Below, piece by piece: positions 36,454-45,041 of a DNA stretch of 64,000 nucleotides (the first letter of the stretch is position 1; the number at the start of each line of letters is the position of its first letter). The position numbers and the translations under genes were made by a program. The DNA comes from Streptomyces sp. S465 (lineage in GTDB: Bacteria; Actinomycetota; Actinomycetes; Streptomycetales; Streptomycetaceae): contig NZ_CP114036.1 in assembly GCF_026898115.1 (NCBI RefSeq), forward strand, positions 5,574,001-5,638,000, in the 5' to 3' direction. The notes under the pieces are model-generated. The model ran no database searches, was not told the DNA's origin, and worked only from the letters and a program-made list of their open reading frames with translations.

Positions 36454-38712
36454 TCAGCGGCAGATCGCCAGCGCGTCCAGTGCCACGGCGCCCTGGCCGC
36501 GTTCCAGCACCATCAGCGGATTGACGTCGAGTTCGGCGAGGTGGTCGCCGAGCTCCAGGGCCATGCGCTGGACGCGCAGCACGACCTCCACGAGCGCGTC
36601 CACATCGGCCGGGGGCGCGCCGCGCACCCCGTCGAGGAGGGCGCGGCCGCGCAGTTCGGCGAGCATCGTGCGGGCCTGGTCCTCGCCGAACGGGGGGACG
36701 CGTACGGCCGTGTCCCGCAGCACTTCGACGAGCACGCCCCCTACACCCACGGTCACGGTCGGGCCGAAGAGGTCGTCGTGGCTCATGCCGACGACCATCT
36801 CCACCCCGCGCTCGACCATCTGGCAGACCAGCACCCCGTCCAGCTCGACGCCTTCGTAGCGGGCGATGTCGGTGAGCTCCCGATAGGTGTCGCGGACCTG
36901 GCTGGCCGAGGTCAGCCCCAGCCGGACCAGTCCGAGTTCGGTCTTGTGGGCGAGCTGCGGCGCGGATGCCTTCATGACCACCGGGTAGCCCACCAGTCCG
37001 GCGGCGCGGACGGCGGCGGCCGCGCTGGTCACCAGCTGCTCGCGCGGCACCCGGATGCCGTACGCCCGCAGCAGCTGTTTCGCCGCGTGCTCGCTCAGCC
37101 GGCCGCCTGGGCGCAGCAGGTCGCGCGCCTTGCGCAGGGACGGGGACGGGGTGCGCGGGGCGTCGTCGAAGGGGGAGCGGTAGGAGGTGGTGAAGCGGTG
37201 GTGCCCCAGATAGGCGCCGACGGCGGTGACGCAGTTGGCGAACGTACGGAAGGTGACCACGCGGGAGGAGCCCAGGAGGGTGGTGCGGTAGGCGTCCTCG
37301 GTGCCGACCGGCGATCCCCACACCACGCACACCAGCTTGTCCGTCTGTTCCGCCGCGTCCACCAGATCCTGCGCCAGCTTGTCGCTCATGGGCGGAAACG
37401 GGCCGGTGATCGGGCAGATCAGCACGCCCACGGCCGGATCGGCGAGGATCGCGTCGATGATCTTGCGGCCGCGCCAGTCGCCGACCGGGTGGCCGCCGTT
37501 GTCGACCGGGTTGGCGACGCTGAGATCGCCGGGTATCCACTGGTGGAGCTCGGCCTGCTTCTCGGCGGAGAGGGTGGGCAGGGGGAGACCCCCCGCCGTG
37601 GCGAGATCGGAGAAGTGGGCCCCGGTGCCCCCGGAGATCGAATACACCACGACGCCCTCGGCGAGCGGCGGGCGGGCGCGGGCGAGCAGCGTCGCCGTGT
37701 CCTGAAGCTCGTCCAGGCCGTCCACCCGGATCACGCCGAACTGCCGCATGGCCGCGTCCACCACCGTGTCCGAGCCGGTCAGCTTGCCGGTGTGGGAGGC
37801 GGCCGTGCGGGCGCCGGTCTCGGTGCGGCCGACCTTCACCGCCACGACGGGCACCTTGGCGCGGGCGGCCCGGTCGGCGGCGAGCAGGAAGCCGCGGCCG
37901 TCCTTCAGCCCCTCCGCGTACAGGGCGATGGCGCCGACCTCGGGCCGGGTGGCGAAGTAGGAGATGAAGTCGGCGGTCTCCAGGTCGGCCTCGTTGCCGG
38001 TCGGGGCCCAGTGGCTGAGCCGGATGCCGAGTTCCTGGAGGGTGAAGACCGGGCGGCCCTGGTGGCCTGACTGGGTGATGAGGGCGATGGCGGGGCCTTC
38101 GAGGTCGTCGCGGAACCTCTCGAAGGCGTTGAGGTTGGTGTTGGGGCCCAGCAGTCGCAGTCCGGCGCCGCGGGCCGCGGCGGCCAGCCGGGCCTGCGCG
38201 GCGGCGCCCTCGGGGCCGGTTTCGGCGAAGCCGGAGGCGAAGGCGACGGCGAACTTCACCTTGCTCCCGTCGAGTTCCTCGATGACCGGGAGCGGATCGC
38301 GGACGAGGAGGACGGCGAGGTCGACGGGCTCGGGCAGCGCGGCCACGGACGGTACGCACGGAATGCCGAAGACGGCGGGACGGGAGGGATGCACGGGGTG
38401 CAGCCGGGCGCCGACGCGTTCGGCCCAGGCCAGGAGTTGGCGGGTGATGCCGGTGTTGGGGCGGCCGTCCGCGTCGGAGGCGCCGATGAGGGCCACCGAC
38501 TCGGGATGGAAGAAGCGGTCCAGATCGGGGACGGCGGAGTGCAGCGGGCGTCCGCTGACGTCCATGTCGTCCACGTCGTCCACGCCTTCGGCGGTCCCGC
38601 CCGGCGCGTGCCCGCTGTGGATGTGCACGGCGGGGCCGGGGGCCCGCCCACAGGCGACGGCGCGGGCATGACGGGAGTTGGTGGTCAGGGTGCCGTAGGT
38701 CGATCCAAGCAT
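36454..38712 (-). CDS. Acyl-CoA synthetase, NDP-forming (ACD family)
   Basis: The 752-residue protein fuses the two ACD parts: an N-terminal CoA-binding domain (VALIGASDADGRPNTG), a succinyl-CoA-ligase-like domain with the phospho-His segment SHTGKLTGSD, and a C-terminal ATP-grasp (GYPVVMKASAPQLAHKTELG). It makes an acyl-CoA from an acid with NTP, giving NDP. The usual QSGALG motif reads QSGHQG. The start ATG 38712 gives a 60-residue N-tail with Asp/Val repeats; Met about 50 residues in (MDVSGRP) may be the true start. Two operators lie 66 and 106 bp upstream. Confidence 0.92.
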   Translation of the reverse strand: MLGSTYGTLTTNSRHARAVACGRAPGPAVHIHSGHAPGGTAEGVDDVDDMDVSGRPLHSAVPDLDRFFHPESVALIGASDADGRPNTGITRQLLAWAERVGARLHPVHPSRPAVFGIPCVPSVAALPEPVDLAVLLVRDPLPVIEELDGSKVKFAVAFASGFAETGPEGAAAQARLAAAARGAGLRLLGPNTNLNAFERFRDDLEGPAIALITQSGHQGRPVFTLQELGIRLSHWAPTGNEADLETADFISYFATRPEVGAIALYAEGLKDGRGFLLAADRAARAKVPVVAVKVGRTETGARTAASHTGKLTGSDTVVDAAMRQFGVIRVDGLDELQDTATLLARARPPLAEGVVVYSISGGTGAHFSDLATAGGLPLPTLSAEKQAELHQWIPGDLSVANPVDNGGHPVGDWRGRKIIDAILADPAVGVLICPITGPFPPMSDKLAQDLVDAAEQTDKLVCVVWGSPVGTEDAYRTTLLGSSRVVTFRTFANCVTAVGAYLGHHRFTTSYRSPFDDAPRTPSPSLRKARDLLRPGGRLSEHAAKQLLRAYGIRVPREQLVTSAAAAVRAAGLVGYPVVMKASAPQLAHKTELGLVRLGLTSASQVRDTYRELTDIARYEGVELDGVLVCQMVERGVEMVVGMSHDDLFGPTVTVGVGGVLVEVLRDTAVRVPPFGEDQARTMLAELRGRALLDGVRGAPPADVDALVEVVLRVQRMALELGDHLAELDVNPLMVLERGQGAVALDALAICR

Positions 38713-38777
38713 CGGTATCCGCCACTCCTGCTCGTTGGCCAATAACCGGGTAGGTGACCGGGCTGTTCGACGCCAAA

Positions 38778-38792
38778 CTGACGACACGTCAC
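38778..38792. promoter_or_regulatory. 15-bp palindromic operator, site 4
   Basis: CTGACGACACGTCAC lies 66 bp before the NDP-forming ligase start. The arms match the consensus except for the last base. Confidence 0.72.
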
Positions 38793-38817
38793 ATTACCCA
38801 GTGGTCAGGTTACTGAA

Positions 38818-38832
38818 CTGACGGCCTGTCAG
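38818..38832. promoter_or_regulatory. 15-bp palindromic operator, site 5
   Basis: CTGACGGCCTGTCAG lies 40 bp from site 4 (start to start), on the same face within about four DNA turns. Both sites probably serve the ligase-hydratase unit. Confidence 0.75.
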
Positions 38833-38874
38833 GAATGCTCGGTGCGGGAGGAACACGCAGGGTGACGGCGGGGG

Positions 38875-40029
38875 TCATGCCGTGGTGCGGGCGATCGTCT
38901 TGGCGATCTTCCGGGCGTCGATGGCCAGCTCGCGCAGCATGCCGCTGATCGGATTCGTATAGCCCGTGAAGTGCAGCCCCGGGGCGGACGCCAGGGTGCG
39001 CCGGCCATGGGCGAGGGGGCGGCCGCGGTCGTCGAGCACGCCCAGATGGCCGACCAGCTCCTCCAGGCCGCGCCGGTAGCCGGTCGCGGCGATCACCGCC
39101 TCGGGGGAGATCCGCGAGCCGTCGGTCAGGACCACCTTGTCCAGGTCGAAGGAGTCGACCGCCGAGACCACCTCCACCCGCCCCGTCCGCACCGCGTCCA
39201 CCAGCCCCGCGTCCTGGACCGGGATCGCGCCCTCGCGTACGCGGGTGTAGAGCCCGGTGTCGGGCCAGGGCAGGCCGTGCTCGGTCAGATCCGGCATGCT
39301 CAGCCGGCACACCACCCGCGCCGCCCGGTCCACCGCGCGCCGGGGCAGCCGTCGCACCAGGATGCCGGTGGCCTGCGCGGGCCAGCCCGCGGTCGAGCGG
39401 CGCAGGATGTGCGGCACGGTGCGGACCGCGAGCCGGACCCGGGCCGCGCCGCCCTCGACCAGGTCGACCGCGATCTCCGCGCCCGTGTTGCCGACGCCGA
39501 CCACCAGCACGTCCTTGCCCTCGAAGGGGCGGGCGTTGCGGTAGTGGGCGGCGTGCAGCAGCTCACCCGTGTAGGCGGTGCGGCCCGGCCAGTCCGGCAG
39601 CCGTGGAGTGTGGTTGAAGCCCGTCGCGACGACGACCACGGGCGAGGACAGTTCGCGGCCGCCCGTGGCCCGCAGCACCCATTCCGTGTCGTCGGCCGCC
39701 CGGTCGACGCGGGAGACCTCGACCCCCGTGACGATCTCCAGTCCGTGGTGCTCGGCGTAGCGTTCCAGATAGCGCACCACGTCGTCGCGGGCGACCCACC
39801 GCCCGTAGGACCGGGGGATCGGCAGCCCGGGGAGTGCGGACAGCCGGCGCGTGGTGTGCAGACGCAGCCGGTCGTAGTGGTTCCGCCACGACGTGGCGAT
39901 CGCGTCGGACCTCTCTACGACGACGGCGCGGATCCCGCGCTGGGTGAGCGCCGCGGCGGTGGCGAGTCCGCCCGGTCCGCCGCCGATCACATAGACGGGT
40001 GAGGACTTCTCGGGTGAGCTGTCGGCCAT
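38875..40029 (-). CDS. FAD/NAD(P)-dependent flavin monooxygenase-like protein
   Basis: The 384-residue protein has two dinucleotide-binding folds: FAD motif VIGGGPGGLATAAAL at residue 14 onward and NADPH motif VVGVGNTGAEIAVDL in the middle, with the ATG motif VVVATGFNHTPRLP. This is the pattern of flavin-containing monooxygenases such as YUC/CzcO types. The exact FMO fingerprint is only partly kept, so it could be a monooxygenase or a simpler oxidoreductase. It is divergent to the small ORF-DUF35 unit, sharing an intergenic region with operator site 6. Confidence 0.9.
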   Translation of the reverse strand: MADSSPEKSSPVYVIGGGPGGLATAAALTQRGIRAVVVERSDAIATSWRNHYDRLRLHTTRRLSALPGLPIPRSYGRWVARDDVVRYLERYAEHHGLEIVTGVEVSRVDRAADDTEWVLRATGGRELSSPVVVVATGFNHTPRLPDWPGRTAYTGELLHAAHYRNARPFEGKDVLVVGVGNTGAEIAVDLVEGGAARVRLAVRTVPHILRRSTAGWPAQATGILVRRLPRRAVDRAARVVCRLSMPDLTEHGLPWPDTGLYTRVREGAIPVQDAGLVDAVRTGRVEVVSAVDSFDLDKVVLTDGSRISPEAVIAATGYRRGLEELVGHLGVLDDRGRPLAHGRRTLASAPGLHFTGYTNPISGMLRELAIDARKIAKTIARTTA

Positions 40030-40164
40030 GCGGGTGAGCGTAACCGGGTGCTTGACGGGTTTCGGTCAATGCGATCCGGCCAAAGTGATTGCGGATGGGT
40101 TGTGGACAGGTCGCGGTCGGTCGGCGCTCGCAACCCCTTGTGGGTGCCGGTTCCGCCGGTGAAA

Positions 40165-40179
40165 CTGACGTACCGTCAG
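40165..40179. promoter_or_regulatory. 15-bp palindromic operator, site 6
   Basis: CTGACGTACCGTCAG has perfect arms. It lies 31 bp upstream of the small ORF at 40210 and 136 bp from the divergent monooxygenase start. Confidence 0.85.
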
Positions 40180-40209
40180 GTCTGCTTCGGGGTGGGAAGA
40201 GGTGGGACG

Positions 40210-40350
40210 GTGCGGACGATCGGACTCAGCGGGGCCGAATGGCTCGCCGTACTGCGCGACTCGATGTTGGTGCTGATCTCCGTGGCCGGACTCTTCGGTA
40301 TGAGCCGGCAGACCTGGTCGCCCCACGGGAGATGGGGGCTGTTCCTGTGA
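40210..40350 (+). CDS. Small hydrophobic protein coupled to DUF35 gene
   Basis: A GTG at 40210, after GGGAAGAGG, opens a 46-residue frame with one hydrophobic stretch (VLRDSMLVLISVAGLFGM) and a basic C-terminal part. Its TGA overlaps the GTG of the next gene (GTGA), so translation would be coupled. Operator site 6 lies directly upstream, which makes this the first gene of the transcript. I do not recognise a family. It may be a membrane microprotein or only a translational leader; its coding status rests on the ribosome-binding site, the overlap and the operator. Confidence 0.6.
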   Translation: MRTIGLSGAEWLAVLRDSMLVLISVAGLFGMSRQTWSPHGRWGLFL

Positions 40351-40781
40351 GCCCGACGCCCCCCGCGGGCGCCCCGCGGTTCGACCTGCCCGAGATCGAC
40401 GCCTTCACCCGCCCCTACTGGGACGCCGCCGCCGAGGGCCGACTGCTGATCCGGCGCTGCGCCGACTGCGGCCGGGCCCACCACTACCCGCGCGAATTCT
40501 GCCCGTACTGCTGGAGCGAGGAGGTCGTCTGGGAGGAGGCGAGCGGCGCCGCGACGCTCTACACCTGGTCCGTGGTGCACCGTAACGATCTGCCGCCGTT
40601 CGGCGCCCGCGTCCCGTACACCGCCGCCGTCGTCGACCTCGCCGAGGGGCCGCGGATGATGACCGAGCTCATCGAGACCCCGGTGGGCGGTCCATGCGTC
40701 GGGATGCGGCTCCGGGTCGCGTTCCGGGCCACCGAGGGGGAGGTCCCGGTCGTTCCCGTCTTCCGGCCGCTGCCCGCCTGA
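40347..40781 (+). CDS. DUF35 Zn-ribbon/OB-fold protein
   Basis: The 144-residue protein has the DUF35 layout: a rubredoxin-like zinc ribbon with Cys38, Cys41, Cys52 and Cys55 (CADC and CPYC), then an OB fold (YTWSVVHRNDLPPFGARVPY). DUF35 proteins pair with thiolase-fold proteins; in steroid degradation such a pair forms a retro-aldolase that removes side-chain carbons. A thiolase-fold gene lies at 41629-42807, so the pair is proposed. GTG 40347 overlaps the small upstream ORF by four bases. Confidence 0.9.
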   Translation: MSPTPPAGAPRFDLPEIDAFTRPYWDAAAEGRLLIRRCADCGRAHHYPREFCPYCWSEEVVWEEASGAATLYTWSVVHRNDLPPFGARVPYTAAVVDLAEGPRMMTELIETPVGGPCVGMRLRVAFRATEGEVPVVPVFRPLPA

Positions 40782-40874
40782 CGCACCGCGTCATCGCCTT
40801 ACGGCGGCCTCCTTATGGCCTCGCCCGCCTTACGGTCACCGTCTTTCGGTCGCGGCCTCAGGGGGTGCCGCTCT

Positions 40875-41561
40875 TTACGGCCACAGCAGCTCTCGTCGCC
40901 AGCCGCCGCGCTCGTCCGGGTCGCGGCGGTAGCGGAGCCGTACGTGCCGGCGTCGCGCCTCCTCCTGGTAGAACTCGACCTCGTCCGCCTCCAGGACGTA
41001 CAGGGTCCAGGTGGGGGCGGTGGCGTCCGGGTCGCGTTCCGCCCGTTCGTACGCCGCGTCGAAGGCCCGTAGCAGCTCCTCGTACGAGCCGAGCACCTCG
41101 CTCTGCCGCCCGTTCCCGGCCAGCGCCGCCGCGAGCGCCGCGGGGGACCGGCCGCGCAGATCGGCCGCGCTCTCCTCCGGTCCGGCCTCGACGGCCCGCC
41201 CGCTGACGCGCACCTGACGGCCCGCCCGCATCCAGTGGAACGCGAGGGAGGCGTACGGGTTCTCGGCCAGCTCGCGGCCCTTACGGCTGGTGCGGTGGGT
41301 TCCGAAGTGCCAGCCGCGCTCATCGGCGCCGTGCAGCATCACCGTGCGCTGGGACGGTCGGCGGTCGGCGCCCACGGTGGCCAGGGTCATGGTGTGCGGG
41401 CCGGGTTCCGCCGTCTCGGCGGCCTCGCGCAGCCACCGCCGGAAGAGCGGAAGCGGTGCGTCCGGGGCCGTGGCCGGGTCGAAGACGGGCAGCTCGCCCG
41501 CATGGGGTACGCGCAGGCCGCGCAGCAGGGCGTGGAACGCCTCATCCTCGTTGTCGCTCAT
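40875..41561 (-). CDS. Pyridoxamine 5'-phosphate oxidase family protein
   Basis: The 228-residue protein has the FMN-binding split barrel and the PdxH-like stretches RPSQRTVMLHGADERGW, SRKGRELAENPYASLAFHW and the C-terminal EFYQEEARRRHVRLRYRR. PdxH makes pyridoxal phosphate; the divergent N-terminus and an unusual position among catabolic genes leave open a different flavin or F420 role. Start ATG 41561 (MSDNEDEAFHALLRG) was preferred to a longer frame. It follows the thiolase-fold gene on the same strand, with a 67-bp gap, and converges on the DUF35 gene. Confidence 0.85.
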   Translation of the reverse strand: MSDNEDEAFHALLRGLRVPHAGELPVFDPATAPDAPLPLFRRWLREAAETAEPGPHTMTLATVGADRRPSQRTVMLHGADERGWHFGTHRTSRKGRELAENPYASLAFHWMRAGRQVRVSGRAVEAGPEESAADLRGRSPAALAAALAGNGRQSEVLGSYEELLRAFDAAYERAERDPDATAPTWTLYVLEADEVEFYQEEARRRHVRLRYRRDPDERGGWRRELLWP

Positions 41562-41628
41562 CGGCTCCCCATCCGACCATCCGCGACTGGCCGGGGCAAG
41601 CGGGGGGCGTACGCCGAGCGGAGCCCGG

Positions 41629-42807
41629 TCAGCCGCGGCCCAGGACGACCGTGCCCGCCGAGCAGAACCAGCCACCTGTCCCCGACGCCACCGCCAGCTC
41701 CGGCAGCCGTCCGCCCGCCTTGCGCACCTGCCGCTCCCCGGCCTCGCCGCGCAGCTGCCGTACCGCCTCGACCAGCAGGAACAGGCCGCGCATCCCCGGG
41801 TGGCAGGCGGAGAGACCGCCGCCGTCGGTGTTGGTCGGCAGTTCGCCGTCCCGTGTCAGCCGCCCCTTCGCCGCGAACGTCCCGCCCTCGCCCTTGGCGC
41901 AGAAACCGAGGTCCTCGAGGGTCACCAGGGTCATATAGGTGAAGGCGTCATAGAGCTCGGCCACATCGATCTCCGACGGCCGCACCCCCGCCCGCGCGAA
42001 GGCGGCCCGCCCCGAGATGGCCGCCGGGGAGACCGTGAAGTCCTCCCATGCGGACATGGTGGTGTGCGAGACGGCCGTGCCCGAACCCAGCACCCACACC
42101 GGGGGTTTCGCGGTGTCCGGTACGTACTCCTCGGCCGCGAGCAGCACCGCGCAGCCGCCGTCCGAGCGGATGCAGCAGTGCAGCTTGGTGAAGGGGTCGG
42201 CGATCATCGGGCCGCTCAGGACATCATCGACCGTGATCGGTGCGCGAAACATCGCGTCCGGATTGTGCCCGGCGTTGGCGCGCGCCTGAACGGCGATGTC
42301 CGCCAGCTGTTCGAGAGTGGTGCCGTACTCATGCATATGGCGGCGCGCGGCCATCGCGTACTTGGCCACCAGCGTATGGCCGTACGGGACCTCGAACTGG
42401 AGCGGTCCGCGCGCGCCGAACGAGAGGTTCGCGGTGCGGCGGCCCGCGCGGATGTCGGCGCGGGCGGTGGAGCCGTAGACGAGCAGTACGGCGCGGGCGT
42501 GCCCCGCGGCGATCGCGTCCGCCGCGTGCGCCGCCATGACCTCCCAGGTGGAGCCCCCGACGGCCGTCGAGTCGGCCCAGGTGGGCCGCAGCCCCAGATA
42601 TTCGGCCACCTCGACCGGTGCGAGGGCGCCGAGCCCCGCCGAGGCGAAGCCGTCGACGACCGAGCGGTCGAGCCCGGAGTCGGCGAGGGCCCGGCGGGCG
42701 GCCTGGGCGTGGAGGGCGTAGGGGGTGGCCGTGTCGACGCGGCCGCAGTCGGAGAGGGAGACGCCGACGACGGCGACCTTACGGGCGCGATGCGCTGCGG
42801 GCGACAT
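41629..42807 (-). CDS. Thiolase-fold lipid-transfer/aldolase-like protein
   Basis: The 392-residue protein is a thiolase-superfamily member of the SCP-x/Ltp type. The segment where degradative thiolases carry the nucleophilic Cys reads VGGSTWEVMAAH, with no Cys, as in Ltp-type aldolases. It also has ELYDAFTYM and the C-terminal GGGLSACHPGMRG. Such proteins work with DUF35 partners to cleave beta-hydroxyacyl-CoA side chains. An operator lies only 5 bp upstream of the start, overlapping the ribosome-binding region. The divergent gene is an acyl-CoA dehydrogenase. Confidence 0.9.
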   Translation of the reverse strand: MSPAAHRARKVAVVGVSLSDCGRVDTATPYALHAQAARRALADSGLDRSVVDGFASAGLGALAPVEVAEYLGLRPTWADSTAVGGSTWEVMAAHAADAIAAGHARAVLLVYGSTARADIRAGRRTANLSFGARGPLQFEVPYGHTLVAKYAMAARRHMHEYGTTLEQLADIAVQARANAGHNPDAMFRAPITVDDVLSGPMIADPFTKLHCCIRSDGGCAVLLAAEEYVPDTAKPPVWVLGSGTAVSHTTMSAWEDFTVSPAAISGRAAFARAGVRPSEIDVAELYDAFTYMTLVTLEDLGFCAKGEGGTFAAKGRLTRDGELPTNTDGGGLSACHPGMRGLFLLVEAVRQLRGEAGERQVRKAGGRLPELAVASGTGGWFCSAGTVVLGRG

Positions 42808-42811
42808 AAAA

Positions 42812-42826
42812 CTGACGGTACATCAG
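42812..42826. promoter_or_regulatory. 15-bp palindromic operator, site 7
   Basis: CTGACGGTACATCAG lies 5 bp before the thiolase-fold gene start. A bound repressor here would cover the transcription start or ribosome-binding site. Confidence 0.8.
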
Positions 42827-42884
42827 CTCGGGTGGGAGCGGGATGGTGGTGGAGGGGTGGGAAAGCTCGCTCGCCGTCCTTAGT

Positions 42885-42899
42885 ATGACGAGCCGTCAG
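42885..42899. promoter_or_regulatory. 15-bp palindromic operator, site 8
   Basis: ATGACGAGCCGTCAG lies 19 bp before the acyl-CoA dehydrogenase start at 42918. Sites 7 and 8 thus sit at the two ends of one divergent promoter, as do sites 1 and 2. Confidence 0.8.
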
Positions 42900-42917
42900 A
42901 AACGGAGGTGCTCGCCG

Positions 42918-44354
42918 ATGGACGCCGCGTTCACCGAGGAACAGGACGAGATCCGCCGTACGCTGCGCGAACTGCTGCGGGAGCGGTGCGGGCCGGAGGA
43001 GGTCAAGGCGGCGGTCCATACCGCCCCCGGCTACGACGAGGCCCTGTGGCGGCGGCTGGCCCGGACGCTCGGGCTGCCCGGCCTGGCCCTTCCGACGGCG
43101 TACGGGGGCGTCGGCTGCGGGGTCACCGAGCTGGCGCTGGCCTGTGAGGAGACGGGGCGGGTGCTGCTCCCTTCGCCGTTCCTGGCCACCGCCGTGTTCG
43201 CCGCACCCCTGATCGCCGCGCTCGGGACGGAGGCGCAGCGCGCCGAGCTGCTGCCGCGGATCGCGGAGGGCACCCTTACGGCGGCGCTCGCGGTGCCGGG
43301 GCGCGCACTGCCCGAAGCGCTCGGGCTCACCGGAGCGCGGGACGGCGCATGGGCCGGTGGAGGGCGCGCGGGGGGCGTCCAGGCGCGCCCGGACACCGGC
43401 GGCGGCGCGGGGTGGCGGCTGTACGGGCAGATGGAGCAGGTACTGGGTGGCCACAGCGCCGAACTGCTGCTGGTCGCCGCCCGAGCCGGGGGCTATACGC
43501 GCGGGCGGACGCTGCTGTTCCGCGTCCCGGCGGGGGCGGACGGGCTGGTCCGCACCCGGCTGACCGCGCTCGACGCGACGCGGCCGCAGGCCCGTATCCA
43601 GCTGCGTGACGTACCGGCCGAGCTGCTGGGGGTGGACGACGGCGGGAGCGGGGACGAGGTGGCGGACGTGCTGACGGAGGTGGGTACGGCGGCCGCCGCC
43701 GTGCTCGCCGCCGAGGCCGTGGGGGCGGCGGACGCGGTCCTGGCGCGGACGGTCGGGTATGTGCGGACGCGTGAGCAGTTCGGCCGTCCGATCGGCTCCT
43801 TCCAGGCGGTCAAGCACCGGCTGGCGGATGTGTACGTCGCCGTCCAGGCGGCCCGTTCGGCGGCGTACTACGCGGCCTGGGCCGCGGCCCAGGGCGGTGT
43901 GGACGCCACGGACACCGCGGACACCGCGGACGCCACGGACACCGCGGCCGCCGTGGACGCCACGGACACCGCGGCCGCCGTGGAAGCCGGGGTCGCGGGT
44001 GGGCTCGCGCTCGCCCAGGCGCTGGACGCGCAGCGCAGGGCGGCGGCCGAGGCGGTGCAGCTGCACGGCGGTATCGGCTTCACCTGGGAGCACGAGGTGC
44101 ATCTCTACGTCAAGCGGGCCGCCTCCGACGAGCTGCTCTTCGGGCCCGTCCACCGGCTGCGGGCGCGGGCGGCGGAGCGGGACGGGCTCTTCGCCGGGAC
44201 CGATCGCGCCCCTTACGGCGGCCGTGGCGGCCATGGCCGCCACGACGAGTGCGACGGTATCGGTGGGCGCGGTAAGGGCGGCAAGAACGGCGGGTACAGC
44301 GGGAAAGATGACCGCGACGGGCGCGACGGGCTGCGGAAGGCGGTGACGGTCTGA
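42918..44354 (+). CDS. Acyl-CoA dehydrogenase (beta-type) with repeat insert and tail
   Basis: The 478-residue protein has the beta-type dehydrogenase motifs REQFGRPIGSFQAVKHRLAD and QLHGGIGFTWEHEVHLYVKR. Two non-conserved stretches make it long: an Asp-Ala-Thr repeat of about 30 residues (330-360) encoded by 27-bp DNA repeats, and a Gly/Lys/Asp-rich C-terminal tail of about 45 residues. By motif it could partner the alpha-type dehydrogenase at 28380. Its stop overlaps the next ATG (TGATG), so the two genes are coupled. Confidence 0.9.
   Translation: MDAAFTEEQDEIRRTLRELLRERCGPEEVKAAVHTAPGYDEALWRRLARTLGLPGLALPTAYGGVGCGVTELALACEETGRVLLPSPFLATAVFAAPLIAALGTEAQRAELLPRIAEGTLTAALAVPGRALPEALGLTGARDGAWAGGGRAGGVQARPDTGGGAGWRLYGQMEQVLGGHSAELLLVAARAGGYTRGRTLLFRVPAGADGLVRTRLTALDATRPQARIQLRDVPAELLGVDDGGSGDEVADVLTEVGTAAAAVLAAEAVGAADAVLARTVGYVRTREQFGRPIGSFQAVKHRLADVYVAVQAARSAAYYAAWAAAQGGVDATDTADTADATDTAAAVDATDTAAAVEAGVAGGLALAQALDAQRRAAAEAVQLHGGIGFTWEHEVHLYVKRAASDELLFGPVHRLRARAAERDGLFAGTDRAPYGGRGGHGRHDECDGIGGRGKGGKNGGYSGKDDRDGRDGLRKAVTV
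43929..43982 (+). repeat. In-frame 27-bp tandem repeat in acyl-CoA dehydrogenase
   Basis: Two perfect 27-bp copies (43929-43955 and 43956-43982) follow partial copies from about 43902. They encode the unit DATDTAAAV. Confidence 0.9.
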
Positions 44355-44836
44355 TGGCCGGTTATGGCGTGAAAGTGGTCCGGAAGGTGTCCTCGACCCG
44401 TGCGTTCGCCAAGGTCGCGCCCCACGTCATCCCCGCCTTCGACCGCGCCGTCCACCGGCTGACCCGAGGCAGGGTGCTGCCCAGCGCGCGGATGCTGCCG
44501 GGCGTGATCCTTACGGTGCGTGGTGCGCGGTCGGGGCTCCCCCGCCGTACGCCGCTGGCCTGTATGCCGGAGGACGGCGACACCTGGGTCCTGGTCGGCA
44601 GCAACTGGGGCCGCCCCGGCCACCCCGCCTGGACCGCGAATCTGCTGAAGCACCCGGAAGCGGAGATCAGCTGGCGGGGCCGGGACATCGCCGTCCGAGC
44701 GCGACTGCTGGAGGGCGCCGAGCGCGAGGCGGCCTGGAGGGCGGTGCTCGCCTTCTGGCCGCCGTACGCGAGCTATCAGTCGCGGGTGGAGCGCGAGATC
44801 CGGCTCTTCCGCCTCCACCGCCTTCCGGCAGCCTGA
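44354..44836 (+). CDS. Ddn-type F420-dependent nitroreductase-family protein
   Basis: The 160-residue split-barrel protein belongs to the deazaflavin (F420)-dependent nitroreductase family of Ddn. It has LTVRGARSGLPRRTPLACM and the F420-contact-like WVLVGSNWGRPGHPAWTANL followed by HPEAEI. Members reduce quinones or enones with F420H2. It is translationally coupled to the dehydrogenase (overlap TGATG). Along with the LLM protein at 55773 it suggests that F420H2 takes part in this pathway. Confidence 0.9.
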   Translation: MAGYGVKVVRKVSSTRAFAKVAPHVIPAFDRAVHRLTRGRVLPSARMLPGVILTVRGARSGLPRRTPLACMPEDGDTWVLVGSNWGRPGHPAWTANLLKHPEAEISWRGRDIAVRARLLEGAEREAAWRAVLAFWPPYASYQSRVEREIRLFRLHRLPAA

Positions 44837-44870
44837 ACCGGTCTGTCGGTCGGCCTCCAGGCCGCCGGGG

Positions 44871-44925
44871 CGGTCCGGTGGCGGTCCGGTGGCGGTCCCG
44901 TGGCGGTCCGGTGGCGGCAGAGTGG
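44871..44925. repeat. 11-bp tandem repeat at Ddn/TetR junction
   Basis: Five units of the type CGGTCCGGTGG run from 44871 to 44925 between the convergent Ddn-type and TetR genes. Confidence 0.9.
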
Positions 44926-45041
44926 CGGCAGATGGGAGACGCAAAGCCGCGGCGGATCACTCGGGAGTGATCCGCCGCGGCGTGACAGGACGTGCGGGCC
45001 CACCGGCCGGGCCGGTCGGTATGGAGAGGTCTGCGGATTCG

